Notes: a model not told the origin generated them from the letters alone. A stretch of 43,417 nt of DNA from an uncultured Candidatus Melainabacteria bacterium (GCA_949741915.1 CATJOM010000093.1:1-43417), one strand, 5' to 3'. Positions 26,777 to 35,345 are shown, counted from the first letter of the stretch. Program-made: numbers and translations.

Positions 26777-27826
26777 ATGGGAATGGCAGCAAGCCAGGCA
26801 AGATTTTTAACTCTTACTGCAAGAAAATCAAATGTTGAATACGAAGGCCAGCAGGTTAACCAGGAAAGAACTTCTTTGGCTAATGAAAGTGCCGGCTTGT
26901 TCAATAAAATGATGGAATTGCAGGTTCCAACGCCGCCAAGCGCAACAGATTTTTACAATACGCGCTATACTTTTGATGCTAAAGGTTCTGATTATTCTAT
27001 TACAAATACAACACCAAGAACTGATGGCAAATATGATTTAACTCTTGCATATAAAACCTCCGAAGCTACTGCTAAAGCGTATAATACATTTGGTACGATG
27101 AATTTTACAAACGGTGTGCCATCTTCAATTAAGGCATTTGGGACTGATTGCCCAATTACTGTATTGACAAGGAATGCAGCTGGTGATTATGTTGATTCAG
27201 CGGGTGTTGTTGATTCAGATGTTAAGACTGTTGCAAAGATTGCCAATGAAAATTTAGAATCAGATGTAAATGCTACGTACTATAAATACAAATATAATGA
27301 TACAGAATACTATATTTCAGGCACAAACATGGCTGATATTATTGCCGATGCTGCAGCAGCAGGCACTGATAGCTATGATATTTCAAAAACCTTCTCAAGC
27401 GGTTTAAGTTCTTATTATGCAACAACACAGGATGTAACCAAGACTGTAAATGCGGTTGGCGGATTTCCTACAACCACTGCTGAAGGGCGTTTTGAACAGC
27501 TTTATATCGACAGCGTTGATGAGGATGTGGATGCTTCAATAAGCAAGGCGCTTATTGGCAAAGTATTTGACCTTACCTTGACTCAGGTGCAGGATGATGA
27601 AGGGTATGCAGATGCTATGAAGGATTATGAATATCAAAAAATGCTCTATGAAAGAACAATTAATGATATTAATGCTCAGACTGAAATTATTCAACAACAA
27701 GATAGAACCCTTGAATTAAGGCTAAAACAGCTTGATACCGAGCAGGATGCCTTAAATACAGAGCTTGAGGCTGTTCAAAAGGTAATTCAGACAAACGTTG
27801 AAGCAACATTCAAAACATTTGCATAA
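26777..27826 (+). CDS. Flagellin-like two-helix protein with central beta-rich insert
   Basis: A 349-residue protein. Residues 1-50 (MGMAASQARFLTLTARKSN...) and the last 75 residues (a coiled coil ending with LDTEQDALNTELEAVQKVIQ then NVEATFKTF) are long amphipathic helices. The middle, about 55-265, is Thr/Ser/Asp/Tyr-rich and predicted beta. The layout is that of flagellin, hook and type III filament proteins: conserved terminal helices with a variable central domain. There is no signal peptide. The short protein at 35867-36196 has the same kind of ends without the insert. GGAGG lies eight bases before ATG 26777. No flagellar or type III genes are in the window; filament formation is inference. 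Confidence 0.75.
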   Translation: MGMAASQARFLTLTARKSNVEYEGQQVNQERTSLANESAGLFNKMMELQVPTPPSATDFYNTRYTFDAKGSDYSITNTTPRTDGKYDLTLAYKTSEATAKAYNTFGTMNFTNGVPSSIKAFGTDCPITVLTRNAAGDYVDSAGVVDSDVKTVAKIANENLESDVNATYYKYKYNDTEYYISGTNMADIIADAAAAGTDSYDISKTFSSGLSSYYATTQDVTKTVNAVGGFPTTTAEGRFEQLYIDSVDEDVDASISKALIGKVFDLTLTQVQDDEGYADAMKDYEYQKMLYERTINDINAQTEIIQQQDRTLELRLKQLDTEQDALNTELEAVQKVIQTNVEATFKTFA

Positions 27827-27956
27827 ACCAGCGCAAGCCAGGGTGAAACTGAGGCAATGCGATGAGCATTGACGAAGTGTAACTATTGATGGCTGCCGTA
27901 GGAGCACAGCAAAGCGAGCACCACAGGCAGAAAACCAGCGCAAGCCAGGGTGAAAC
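27825..27956. repeat. GC-rich island bounded by 25-bp direct repeats
   Basis: An exact 25-bp direct repeat, AAACCAGCGCAAGCC then AGGGTGAAAC, occurs at 27825-27849 and 27932-27956. Between them lie a perfect hairpin CAATGC-GATGA-GCATTG and an imperfect one CTGCCGTAGG...CCACAGGCAG. The island is clearly richer in G+C than its surroundings and begins at the stop codon of the preceding gene. It may terminate transcription or be a REP-like mobile unit. The rest of the 427-bp gap (27957-28253) is AT-rich; I see nothing in it except the ribosome site CGAGG before the next gene. Confidence 0.7.
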
Positions 27957-28253
27957 CATCGATTCATAACAGCAAAAAGCATTACAAATAAAGCTTTTTC
28001 AGTGTATTACAAAATTGTAGTGAATAAAAATTTTGACTTATAGAGCAAAATCATTAAAAATAAATCGCGGGATTTCTTTTAAAATTCAGTCCGAAGTTGC
28101 TCAATATACTGCTAATAGGGTGGTTTATGGTAAATAATCTGGTTTAATTTCTAATCCATTTATAGGTTTTCAAAAATGTTCTTTATAATCTAAAATAAAA
28201 ACAAACCCCATAAGAAAAAGAAGGTATTAAGGTTAGACTAAAACGAGGTAAAA

Positions 28254-29105
28254 ATGTCGTATAGATACGATAGTTCGCTGGTTATAGCAAATAAATACGG
28301 GCTTGCAAGCTCTCTTGCAAAGGCCGAATTGTACGAAACTTATGATAGGTTAAGAGATATCACTGTATCGGGCTCTGCCTCTGCTGGTACGGGTTTTGGT
28401 ACTGTAGGTGGTTTTCTATGGCAGCTTGCAAGTTTGTTTTCGCCAAGTTCTTTTATGCCTATTATGGGCGGAAACGCTATGATGAATATCCCGGGAACTT
28501 CTTACTGGTCGCCAGTTACGGGGGCAACCTCTAATATTTATGGTGCCACAAATTCTTTTGGAATAGGTGGTTTGGGGTCTTATCCAGGATTCCCATCAGG
28601 TGCTGCACCTGTTTCGTGGGGTTTAGGGTCTGTAACTGGTGGTGCAAGTAGTATTTCAAATTCTTATTCTTCTAATTCTTACCCTGGTGGGGTTCCTACT
28701 GGTTATGCTGTTTCAGCTTCTGATATAGCAGGGCTTACAGCTGGTTCTTATTTAACAAGTGCTGTCAGCACCGGCACAAACTTTGGCCAAAATTTTATTT
28801 TACCTGTAGCAGGCGTCATTTCAGGTATTGGCGGGCTTATGCAGTCTGTGGCTCCATATATGGGTACATCGGGGCTTGCAGCAATCATCGCTGGTAATTT
28901 GCTTGAAGGCACAGGCTCTGCAGCGTTGAATGCTTATCAAAATGTGACGGGCAGAATTACCACAAACGCAGACGCTATTTTATCAGACAAGGTTCGAAAC
29001 ATAGAGACTGTCTGCAAAATGCTTGATACTCAGGCTGAAATTGTAAGAAAGACACTTAAGGATGAGATTGAAGGCGATAGCCAGGCCGTGAATGATATAT
29101 CATAG
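28254..29105 (+). CDS. Gly/Ser-rich protein with hydrophobic helices and helical tail
   Basis: A 283-residue protein I do not recognise. Residues 1-40 are helical and charged (LASSLAKAELYETYDRLRD). Residues 41-170 are Gly, Ser, Tyr and Pro-rich low complexity. Residues 180-225 contain hydrophobic helices (ILPVAGVISGIGGLMQSVAP, SGLAAIIAGNLLEG), and the last 45 form an amphipathic helix (DKVRNIETVCKMLDTQAEIV). It has no signal peptide. Soluble ends around a hydrophobic, glycine-rich middle resemble secreted translocator or coat proteins, but no homology is claimed. It lies between two other lineage-specific proteins on the same strand, each with its own ribosome site. Confidence 0.65.
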   Translation: MSYRYDSSLVIANKYGLASSLAKAELYETYDRLRDITVSGSASAGTGFGTVGGFLWQLASLFSPSSFMPIMGGNAMMNIPGTSYWSPVTGATSNIYGATNSFGIGGLGSYPGFPSGAAPVSWGLGSVTGGASSISNSYSSNSYPGGVPTGYAVSASDIAGLTAGSYLTSAVSTGTNFGQNFILPVAGVISGIGGLMQSVAPYMGTSGLAAIIAGNLLEGTGSAALNAYQNVTGRITTNADAILSDKVRNIETVCKMLDTQAEIVRKTLKDEIEGDSQAVNDIS

Positions 29106-29888
29106 GTGGGTTTTGACGCTATAACAAGTCTGTAATCTAGACACAGCAGCCTCTTAAGCTGTATATCTTATTTTGTAAAAAAATATATATCTTGAATTCC
29201 TTGTATTTCAAGAGTTTGAGGTTAATTTGTCTGCAATGTTGTTTGTTATAAAGTGTCACGTGCAAATTTTATATACCTGTAAACATTGAATTTTGATGGG
29301 TTTGTAATGATTTAATGAGCTAAAAGTATTATTATGCCTTGATTTTTAGCCTTTTTATATTGTGTTTTGTAAGATATGACAAGATTTTAATGTAATATTC
29401 GGCTTTTTTTGTTTTTAGTGGTCTATAATGCCTAATTAATATGACTTTTCAACGTTGGCATTATGCCGAAAGGCTTTATATGATTGCATTTTGGAGAATT
29501 TTTATTCTGAATAATAAGCTGTGAAAAAAATTAAGGCCCAGAAAGGCTCTTCTGTATTGATTTTTTACATTTTTTATCCGTGTGTGCCTTATTAAATAAG
29601 TCTTTTAGAGTTTTAAATATGCCGAAATGATTTATTCTGCTTTATCTTGGGTGTTTCATGTTGCTTAAATCCTTTTGTGACGGGAATTGCAACAATAATT
29701 TAGAAAAATCAAACTGGAATTTTGCTATTACTCTCTTGTGAAAAAATGCACGTATTGAGGTAAAAAAAATTCATTTTTTGAAATGTTTTGTAAAGTTTTG
29801 TAATGTAGATTTGTCATTTTCTAAAGAATCTTCTGTAAAAAACCGTTAATAATAATATATCAATTTTATATCATAACAAGGAGATAAA
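29106..29888. other. 783-bp intergenic region without convincing genes
   Basis: AT-rich sequence with many stops in all frames. Notable points: a hairpin GGCATTATGCC (29457-29467) with flanking TT/AA, a CAGC...GCTG stem (29147-29159) soon after the preceding stop, repeats of TTTTGTAA near 29788-29803, and AAGGAG directly before the next gene. A 27-residue frame at 29442 is too weak to call. A long leader or small RNA is possible but not supported. Confidence 0.4.
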
Positions 29889-31022
29889 ATGGAGCTTTCC
29901 GGTTACAAAAATTTATTGTCATCCCAGGGGGCTTGCGCCTCATCTCAAGCGCAGCGCACCCAAGCCCTGAAAACAACATCTGCCAAGCCTTTGCAAAATT
30001 TGTGGGAAAATAATTTACAGGCAAATACGGCTTCTGATATAGATATGGAAGCGCTTTTGGATATTGGTGATGCATCGAAGGCTAAAAAAGCCAATACTGC
30101 AGCAAAAAAGATAGCTGAAAAAAGGGCTAAAAAAATCAAACAAAGGGCGAAAAAGAATGGTGAAAATATTGATGTAAAAGTAGATGGCGACAAGCTTATA
30201 CAGACAATTAAAGATAAAAAGGGGAACATTACAAATATTGTAACTAAGCAGTATAACGCCAAAGGCAAGGTTGTAAACAAAACAAACGAGGTTTACGAAA
30301 ACGGTGTTGCTGCAAAAACAGTTGATATTAAATATGATAAAAACGGCAAAAAGCAGAGCAAATTAGTTTCTGGAAAAACTGATGGTGTTGAAACGCAGGT
30401 GGAGGTGAAATATACAAAAGGCGCGCTTCCTAGTGAAAAAATCATTACCAAAGGTTCGGGCACTAACAAACAAGTGACAAATATTGAGTACGCTTATGAT
30501 GAGCGCAATTTGCTTGCAAAAAAGGTGAAAACATTGCCAGATGGTAATGTGCGGACGACAGATTATGGAAATTATTTATCTGTCGCTGCAGATGGTGAAA
30601 TTCAAAGAACTGCAAAAGTTTTAATTGTTGATAAAAACGGTAAAGAAGTGCAAAAATTTGACGAGACACAGAGATTAAACAATAATAACCAGATTATCAA
30701 TACTGAAAGAACAGACAAAGACGGCAATGTTATAGGCCGCACAGAGTCATTTTATGATGAAAATTTCAATCTTACAAAACACACCGTTGTTAGGTTTTAC
30801 ACAGCTGAAAGTGGCAAAAAAATGGGTAGTTTGTCAACATATTCAAATTATGAGTATTTGGCAGCAGGTAACAAGTATGATATAAAAACTGAACTTTATG
30901 ACCTTACTGTTGAAAACGGTTCAGAAATTATTCAAACAACTGAAAATAAAGGAATTGCATATTTTGACGGTTCTGTGGATAATGATTTATTAAATAAAAA
31001 AACCGGCGCAAAAGTTGTTTAA
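29889..31022 (+). CDS. YD-like repeat protein of unknown function
   Basis: A 377-residue protein with no signal peptide or membrane span. Residues 1-60 are Ser/Thr/Gln/Ala-rich, residues 60-95 are strongly basic (KKIAEKRAKKIKQRAKKNGE), and from about 95 to the end short beta-repeats follow the pattern Y[DN]xxGxxxxK/R (QYNAKGKVV, KYDKNGKKQ, AYDERNLLAKK, FYDENFNLTK). This recalls YD/RHS-type repeats. The same repeat style is found in the broken gene at 34117-35327, so the two are probably paralogues. AAGGAG precedes the ATG. Possibly exported by a signal-less route. Confidence 0.7.
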   Translation: MELSGYKNLLSSQGACASSQAQRTQALKTTSAKPLQNLWENNLQANTASDIDMEALLDIGDASKAKKANTAAKKIAEKRAKKIKQRAKKNGENIDVKVDGDKLIQTIKDKKGNITNIVTKQYNAKGKVVNKTNEVYENGVAAKTVDIKYDKNGKKQSKLVSGKTDGVETQVEVKYTKGALPSEKIITKGSGTNKQVTNIEYAYDERNLLAKKVKTLPDGNVRTTDYGNYLSVAADGEIQRTAKVLIVDKNGKEVQKFDETQRLNNNNQIINTERTDKDGNVIGRTESFYDENFNLTKHTVVRFYTAESGKKMGSLSTYSNYEYLAAGNKYDIKTELYDLTVENGSEIIQTTENKGIAYFDGSVDNDLLNKKTGAKVV

Positions 31023-31044
31023 TTCTAATTGTTTCTATTGATTT

Positions 31045-31091
31045 ATTCCGGCTCGATGCTTTTATTGATAGGGCAAAATGCCGGAATTTTT
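31045..31091 (+). terminator. Candidate terminator after the YD-like gene
   Basis: ATTCCGGC (31045-31052) pairs exactly with GCCGGAAT (31080-31087), followed by TTTT. The loop is 27 bases, larger than usual, so this is moderate evidence. It lies 23 bp after the stop codon. Confidence 0.45.
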
Positions 31092-31216
31092 CTATTACTG
31101 GCTTGTGCAGTGAATTTAAACAGCTTAATATGTTTCCTTTGTTTGCATAAATTGCTTTTTGATTATTTTTCGCCTGGCGAGCTTCTTTGTATTTTATTGG
31201 CGTTTGATTTAGAATA

Positions 31217-31245
31217 TTGAGAACACATAAAATGTGCAGTATGGT
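31217..31245 (+). promoter_or_regulatory. Leaderless promoter of the alkylation-repair pair
   Basis: -35 TTGAGA (31217-31222), 17-bp spacer, -10 TATGGT (31240-31245), then seven bases to ATG 31253. The geometry equals that before 3951 and 21310, and the ATG is the one expected from the protein family. Confidence 0.5.
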
Positions 31246-31252
31246 TCTTAGT

Positions 31253-31939
31253 ATGTATTTTAGTTATGATGAAAAAGAAACTGAATATTTGAAAAGTAAA
31301 TGCAAAAAGCTCGCATTTATTATTGATGAAATCGGGCATATTGAAAGAGAAGCTGATAAAGATTTATTTTCTGCGGTTGTTCATCATATAGTAGCTCAGC
31401 AGATTTCAACAAAGGCGCAAGCAACCATTTGGCAAAGGATTGAGACATCTCTTGGGGCTGTAAATGCTGATACGATATTAAGTGTCAAGGCAGAAGGGCT
31501 GCGAGCACTTGGCGTAAGTTATAGAAAAGCTGAATATATAATGGATTTTGCAAATAAGGTCAAAAATGGCGTGTTCAACTTAGATGCTATCCTGCAAAAA
31601 ACGGATGAGGATGCTATTAGGGAACTTTCAAGCCTTAAAGGTGTCGGTGTTTGGACTGCTGAAATGCTTTTGCTATTTTGTATGCAAAGGAAAAATATCT
31701 TTAGTTATGATGATTTAGCTATCCAGCGGGGTATTAGGATGGTTTATCATCACAAAAAAATCACCAGGCCTCTTTTTGAAAAATACAGGAAGCGCTTCAG
31801 TCCTTATTGCTCTGTTGCAAGTCTTTACTTCTGGGCTGTTTCAGGTGGAGCAATCAAGGGCATGAAAGATTATGCGCCTGTTTTACCTAAAAAAGAAGGC
31901 AAGAAAAATGTCGCATCAAAAAAGACTATAAAAGTATAG
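31253..31939 (+). CDS. alkA: DNA-3-methyladenine glycosylase, AlkA-type
   Basis: A 228-residue HhH-GPD DNA glycosylase that excises alkylated purines. The helix-hairpin-helix is LSSLKGVGVWTAEMLLLF, followed by the catalytic Asp in YDDLAIQRGI. The N-terminal ISTKAQATIW fits clostridial and gut AlkA homologues, whose start MYF.YGEKE matches MYFSYDEKE here, so ATG 31253 is chosen over upstream ATGs at 31232 and 31241; the promoter spacing agrees. The gene for the methyltransferase Ogt begins ten bases after its stop, forming a compact alkylation-repair operon. A Lys-rich tail is present. Confidence 0.92.
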   Translation: MYFSYDEKETEYLKSKCKKLAFIIDEIGHIEREADKDLFSAVVHHIVAQQISTKAQATIWQRIETSLGAVNADTILSVKAEGLRALGVSYRKAEYIMDFANKVKNGVFNLDAILQKTDEDAIRELSSLKGVGVWTAEMLLLFCMQRKNIFSYDDLAIQRGIRMVYHHKKITRPLFEKYRKRFSPYCSVASLYFWAVSGGAIKGMKDYAPVLPKKEGKKNVASKKTIKV

Positions 31940-31949
31940 GGAAAGATTA

Positions 31950-32531
31950 ATGTATTATAAATCAGTCTATGACTCAAAGATAGGCCAGCTTACACTTGCC
32001 TGTGACAACAAAGAAAATCTTATCGGGCTTTGGGTAGAGGGGCAAAAATATTTTTGCGATACTATAAAAAATATTCAAGGTACGGAAATAATAGAAAATG
32101 GCAACCTTGAAATATTTAAGAAAGCGAAAAATTGGCTTGATAGGTATTTTGGGGGTGATAAACCAGGGGCTTTGGAATTGCAGCTTGCACCTGTTGGAAA
32201 TGGTTTCAGACAAAGGGTGTGGCAAATGCTTTGCGAAATTCCATATGGGGAGGTGATTACATATGGCGACATTGCCCGCAAAATTGCGCATGAGCGCGGT
32301 AAAGACAGAATGTCTGCACAGGCTGTTGGTAATGCTGTTGGGCATAATCCGATTTCAATTATCATTCCCTGTCATAGGGTGGTTGCTGCAAATGGCAGTT
32401 TAACAGGCTATGCAGGTGGAATAGAGACAAAAGTGAAACTTTTGGAGTTTGAAAATATAGGTGTTGAGCACAGAACATCTGGATTTTTTGTATCAAAAGT
32501 GAATAATTTTGCCTTTAGTGGAAAATTTTAA
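31950..32531 (+). CDS. ogt: Methylated-DNA-protein cysteine S-methyltransferase
   Basis: A 193-residue suicide repair protein that takes alkyl groups from O6-alkylguanine onto its active-site Cys. The motif IIPCHRVV is complete, preceded by the helix-turn-helix region FRQRVWQMLCEIPYGEVITYGDIA and AVGNAVGHNPI. The N-terminal domain is of the Ogt type, without the AdaA DNA-binding part. The last 25 residues after the core are an unconserved tail. It follows alkA with a ten-base gap. Confidence 0.95.
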   Translation: MYYKSVYDSKIGQLTLACDNKENLIGLWVEGQKYFCDTIKNIQGTEIIENGNLEIFKKAKNWLDRYFGGDKPGALELQLAPVGNGFRQRVWQMLCEIPYGEVITYGDIARKIAHERGKDRMSAQAVGNAVGHNPISIIIPCHRVVAANGSLTGYAGGIETKVKLLEFENIGVEHRTSGFFVSKVNNFAFSGKF

Positions 32532-32577
32532 TTAAGACCATAAGTGCTTGGCGGCTTGTTAAAATTATTCATGCTAT

Positions 32578-32760
32578 TTATATACAATTTTACACTTGTT
32601 TATTAAATGTTTTCTTTTTATTTCAATCCCTATGTATAGAAAAAGAGCAGGATAAGTTTCACTTTATCTGGAAACTTATTTAGAAGGCCCTCTTCTATGC
32701 ATAGGGACTTTCATTACAAGAAAAAATAAAGGCAATATTTTTGTGTAAAACCGTATATAA
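32578..32760 (+). repeat. Dispersed palindromic repeat, copy 2, with terminal inverted repeats
   Basis: A 183-bp element whose 18-bp ends are inverted copies with two mismatches: TTATATACAATTTTACAC (32578-32595) and its partner (32743-32760). Inside are the same nested stems as in copy 1: inner GATAAGTTTC/GAAACTTATT (32651-32660, 32671-32680) and outer CTATGTATAGA/TCTATGCATAG (32630-32640, 32694-32704). Some differences from copy 1 keep pairing (GAG/CTC against GAG/CGC). It is non-coding and sits 46 bp after ogt. The size and ends suggest a MITE-like element or a structured RNA repeat. Confidence 0.78.
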
Positions 32761-32845
32761 TTACCATTGGTTTTTTATGATGTGCACAATAATGTGTGGT
32801 CTATGGTTTTAGCCCTTTTGTAAAAAAAGCTTATTGCAGCATTGA

Positions 32846-32912
32846 GTTTATATATGGCACTCTATTGCAAGAAAAGTCAAATTAATTTTTTGTTTAAAAT
32901 TATATATATTGG
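32846..32912 (+). repeat. Partial repeat related to the right end of copy 3
   Basis: The stretch around ACTCTATTGCAAGAAAAGTC to AAAATTATATATATTGGC aligns with 36869-36923 (ACTCCATTGCACAAAAAGCC to AGTTTATATAATCGCC), about three of four bases identical by eye. It is likely a second, decayed element next to copy 2. With copy 2 it accounts for most of the 480-bp gap before the metallophosphoesterase gene. Confidence 0.4.
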
Positions 32913-33013
32913 CATTTTTTGTGCGGCATTATTTCTGGAGGCAAGATTTTTATAATTTTAGAGGGTCTGTTATTTTATGCTAAAATCAGAGAGTATCTCA
33001 AAGGTTTTAAAGG

Positions 33014-33961
33014 ATGTGCAGAAAAATTTTTATAAGTATCCTGATATTTTTTGTCTTTATTGTTGGGGTTTTGACCTTAGTTTTTCTTGATGCGAGGTAT
33101 ATTGAGCCAAATCTTTTGTTTGTGCAAAATAAGACTTTGTATCTGCCAAATTGGGATGAAAGGCTTAATGGCTTCAAAATTGCAGCTATTTCTGATTTGC
33201 ATATTGGTACAAATGGTATGGACTTAGATAAACTTAATGTAATTATTCAAAAGGTAAATGCTAAGAATCCTGATTTAATAGTGCTTTTAGGGGATTTTGA
33301 TTCTAAGGCGATTCAAAATGTTGGTTATTCTGATGAAGAATTGAGCACAATTTTTAAGAAATTTAAGGCAAAATATGGTGTTATTGCGATACTTGGAAAT
33401 CATGATTATCATCATCCTTATCCTGTTAGAATTAGGAAATTTTTATCGGATGCTGGTGTGAAAATTCTTGAAAATGAGGATACTTATATTTATTCTGCAG
33501 GCGCAAGCCTTAATATAACAGGATTTAAGGATTTATGGTATTTTAAATCAAGGCCTGATGAAGTTTTAAGGCCTGATATAGTTGGTCCAGTGATTGTGCT
33601 TTCGCATAATCCAGATTTATTTTTTGATATGCCCAAAAGTGTAAGTCTTACCTTAAGCGGGCATACGCATGGTGGAGAAATTAGTCTGCCGCTTTTAGGT
33701 TCTCCTATTGTACCTTCTGAGTTTGGGCAAAGATATAGAAAGGGGCATATTATTGAAGATGGCAAACATTTATATGTAGTTGGAGGGGTGGCGACTCTCA
33801 GCGGATTTCGATTCTTGAATCCGCCAGAGATTGTAATTTTGAATTTATATTCTGAAACTGGCCATAAAAAGATTATGAATACGAGAGTGAAGAGGGGCTT
33901 TAATAAAAAGCATTGGAAAAAATGTGTAGAAATTTATTGTAAATATAAGGATTTATTTTGA
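33014..33961 (+). CDS. Membrane-anchored calcineurin-like metallophosphoesterase
   Basis: A 315-residue enzyme of the YaeI/YkuE/LpxG-like group. An N-terminal helix (IFISILIFFVFIVGVLTLVF) anchors it. The metal-binding motifs occur in family order: SDLHIG, LLGDFD, LGNHDYHH, LSHNPD and GHTHGGE. Relatives split phosphodiester or pyrophosphate bonds in lipids at the membrane, and some replace LpxH in lipid A synthesis; such a role fits a diderm but is inference. The C-terminal 30 residues are basic and probably bind membrane or nucleic acid. It stands alone after the repeat region. Confidence 0.88.
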   Translation: MCRKIFISILIFFVFIVGVLTLVFLDARYIEPNLLFVQNKTLYLPNWDERLNGFKIAAISDLHIGTNGMDLDKLNVIIQKVNAKNPDLIVLLGDFDSKAIQNVGYSDEELSTIFKKFKAKYGVIAILGNHDYHHPYPVRIRKFLSDAGVKILENEDTYIYSAGASLNITGFKDLWYFKSRPDEVLRPDIVGPVIVLSHNPDLFFDMPKSVSLTLSGHTHGGEISLPLLGSPIVPSEFGQRYRKGHIIEDGKHLYVVGGVATLSGFRFLNPPEIVILNLYSETGHKKIMNTRVKRGFNKKHWKKCVEIYCKYKDLF

Positions 33962-34017
33962 TTTTAGTTTTGCATAGCTTTTTGGTGTTTTGTACTATGG
34001 GCTCAGATAAAATTTTT

Positions 34018-34037
34018 GTAAATTTGCAAAAATTTAC
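34018..34037. other. AT-rich perfect hairpin GTAAATTT/AAATTTAC
   Basis: GTAAATTT and AAATTTAC face each other across GCAA in the gap between the metallophosphoesterase and the broken EF-hand gene. There is no T-run directly after it, so either a weak terminator or a protein-binding site. Confidence 0.3.
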
Positions 34038-34116
34038 AACCACTATCTTTTCTTAAAGTTTTTCAAAAATGAATCCGATATACAACACATGTAATGTGAT
34101 GACAGAAAGGAAAAAG

Positions 34117-35327
34117 ATGGGCAGCAGCGTAAATACTAACACAAGGCTGGGCGGCGCGATAAGAGCTGCATTTAGCGGTAATGCCGGTGGGGCATCAAAA
34201 ACAAACAATAACAAACCTCTGTTTTCTTCCGGGGGGGGGTAGTTTAGGCAGCACCAGCTGTACAGGCAAGCCCCCGGATGAGTGCCAGTACATATGCTCA
34301 AACAAGGGCGAGCGAATTACAGGCAAAGATAGACAGGGGCGGTACTACTTTAAAAAGTGTAAAGCAAAATGGTGCAACTCTTACTAAAACTTTTACAAGT
34401 GGCAAAACCATTGCTGAAACCTATAATGACAACGGGATAAAAGAAAAAGCTGTTGTAAAATCTGGCAAGGGTGCTAATTATGAAGAAAATGTTACATATT
34501 TTAATCCTGTGACTGGCAAAAATATTCTGCTGTGATAAAAAAGGGAAAAGCTCCAAACCAGACGACAATAAAAGCCAAGTATAACGAGGATGGCAAGCTT
34601 ATTGAAAAGCATGCTAAAGAAAAAGAATGGTAAAACTTTTGATGTTATAAAAACTTTTGATGCCGAGGGTAATCTTTTGTCTAAACAAGTTAAAGAAAAT
34701 GGCAAGATTGCTTTTAAATCAAATGATAAAGATACTGATAAGGCAAGCAAAACCGACAATAATAAGGGTAATACACAAGGCAAAACAGGCGTATACCAAG
34801 AATTGATAGAAGTACAAAAAGCTGTATACCGGGGAGAAAATCCTTCTGATGCAAATGTAAGATTTGCTGATTCAGCTATTTTTGAAACGAATGATGCGTC
34901 AAAAAAGAGGGCTGCATACGCTAATGCTGCACAAAGCGCTGCAAAAGAGCAGATTAGTGCAAATGATGCTAACAAAGATGGCGTTATGAATTATGATGAG
35001 TATCTTGACGAGCAGATGAATTTTTATGACAGTATCATTGACAACAAAGAAATCAATCAAACATACCGCGCAGAATATAATAAAGAAATGCAGACAATTT
35101 TTGGCCAGATGGATTTAAACAATGATGGGGTTTTAGATTCCAAGGAGCTTGCTGTATCCTTTATTGCAATGGATGCAAGTACGCAAAAAACAACCGAGCT
35201 TTCTTTAAATACTCCTGAATATTCGCTTGATGGAAATATTGATGTTTCAAATATTATTGAATATCAAAATCTAGGTGATAGGCTAAAAGAACTATATACC
35301 GGGTTTTTTGGAAATGAGGAGGGCTAA
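34117..35327 (+). pseudogene. EF-hand / YD-like repeat protein broken by homopolymer frameshifts
   Basis: Reading from ATG 34117 gives MGSSVNTNTRLGGAIRAAFS, a Gly/Asn/Ser-rich leader. Four single-base homopolymer changes break the frame: one extra G in G9 (34231-34239), one extra C in C5 (34271-34275), one missing A near 34518-34522, and one extra A near 34620-34624. Corrected, the product is about 400 residues: Y/N-x-x-G repeats like those at 29889-31022, then two canonical EF-hand loops, DANKDGVMNYDE and DLNNDGVLDSKE. An intact frame from ATG 34590 (245 residues) still covers the EF-hands. It may be dead, phase-variable at the G tract, or affected by sequencing error. Confidence 0.75.
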
Positions 35328-35345
35328 AATTAGCCCTCTTTTTAG
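35317..35345 (+). terminator. Rho-independent terminator after the EF-hand gene
   Basis: AGGGCTAA (35320-35327) pairs perfectly with TTAGCCCT (35330-35337), extended by flanking pairs, and TTTTT follows. The stop codon of the EF-hand gene lies inside the stem. Confidence 0.88.

Noticed and set aside
26551-26904. N-terminal extension of the NagA frame up to 26904
   Set aside because: The added 118 residues show no amidohydrolase similarity, overlap the ribosome site and start of the divergent gene at 26777, and a promoter lies just before ATG 26550.
27825-27956. CRISPR array
   Set aside because: Only two repeat copies with an 82-bp core containing its own hairpins; no cas genes in the window.
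31029-31220. 63-residue hydrophobic frame starting with TTG
   Set aside because: It spans the candidate terminator at 31045-31091 and the alkA promoter, has no ribosome site, and its composition is that expected of AT-rich sequence.
34231-34624. Programmed ribosomal frameshifting in the EF-hand gene
   Set aside because: Four separate shifts of mixed direction at plain homopolymers, without slippery heptamers or downstream structures, fit indels better.
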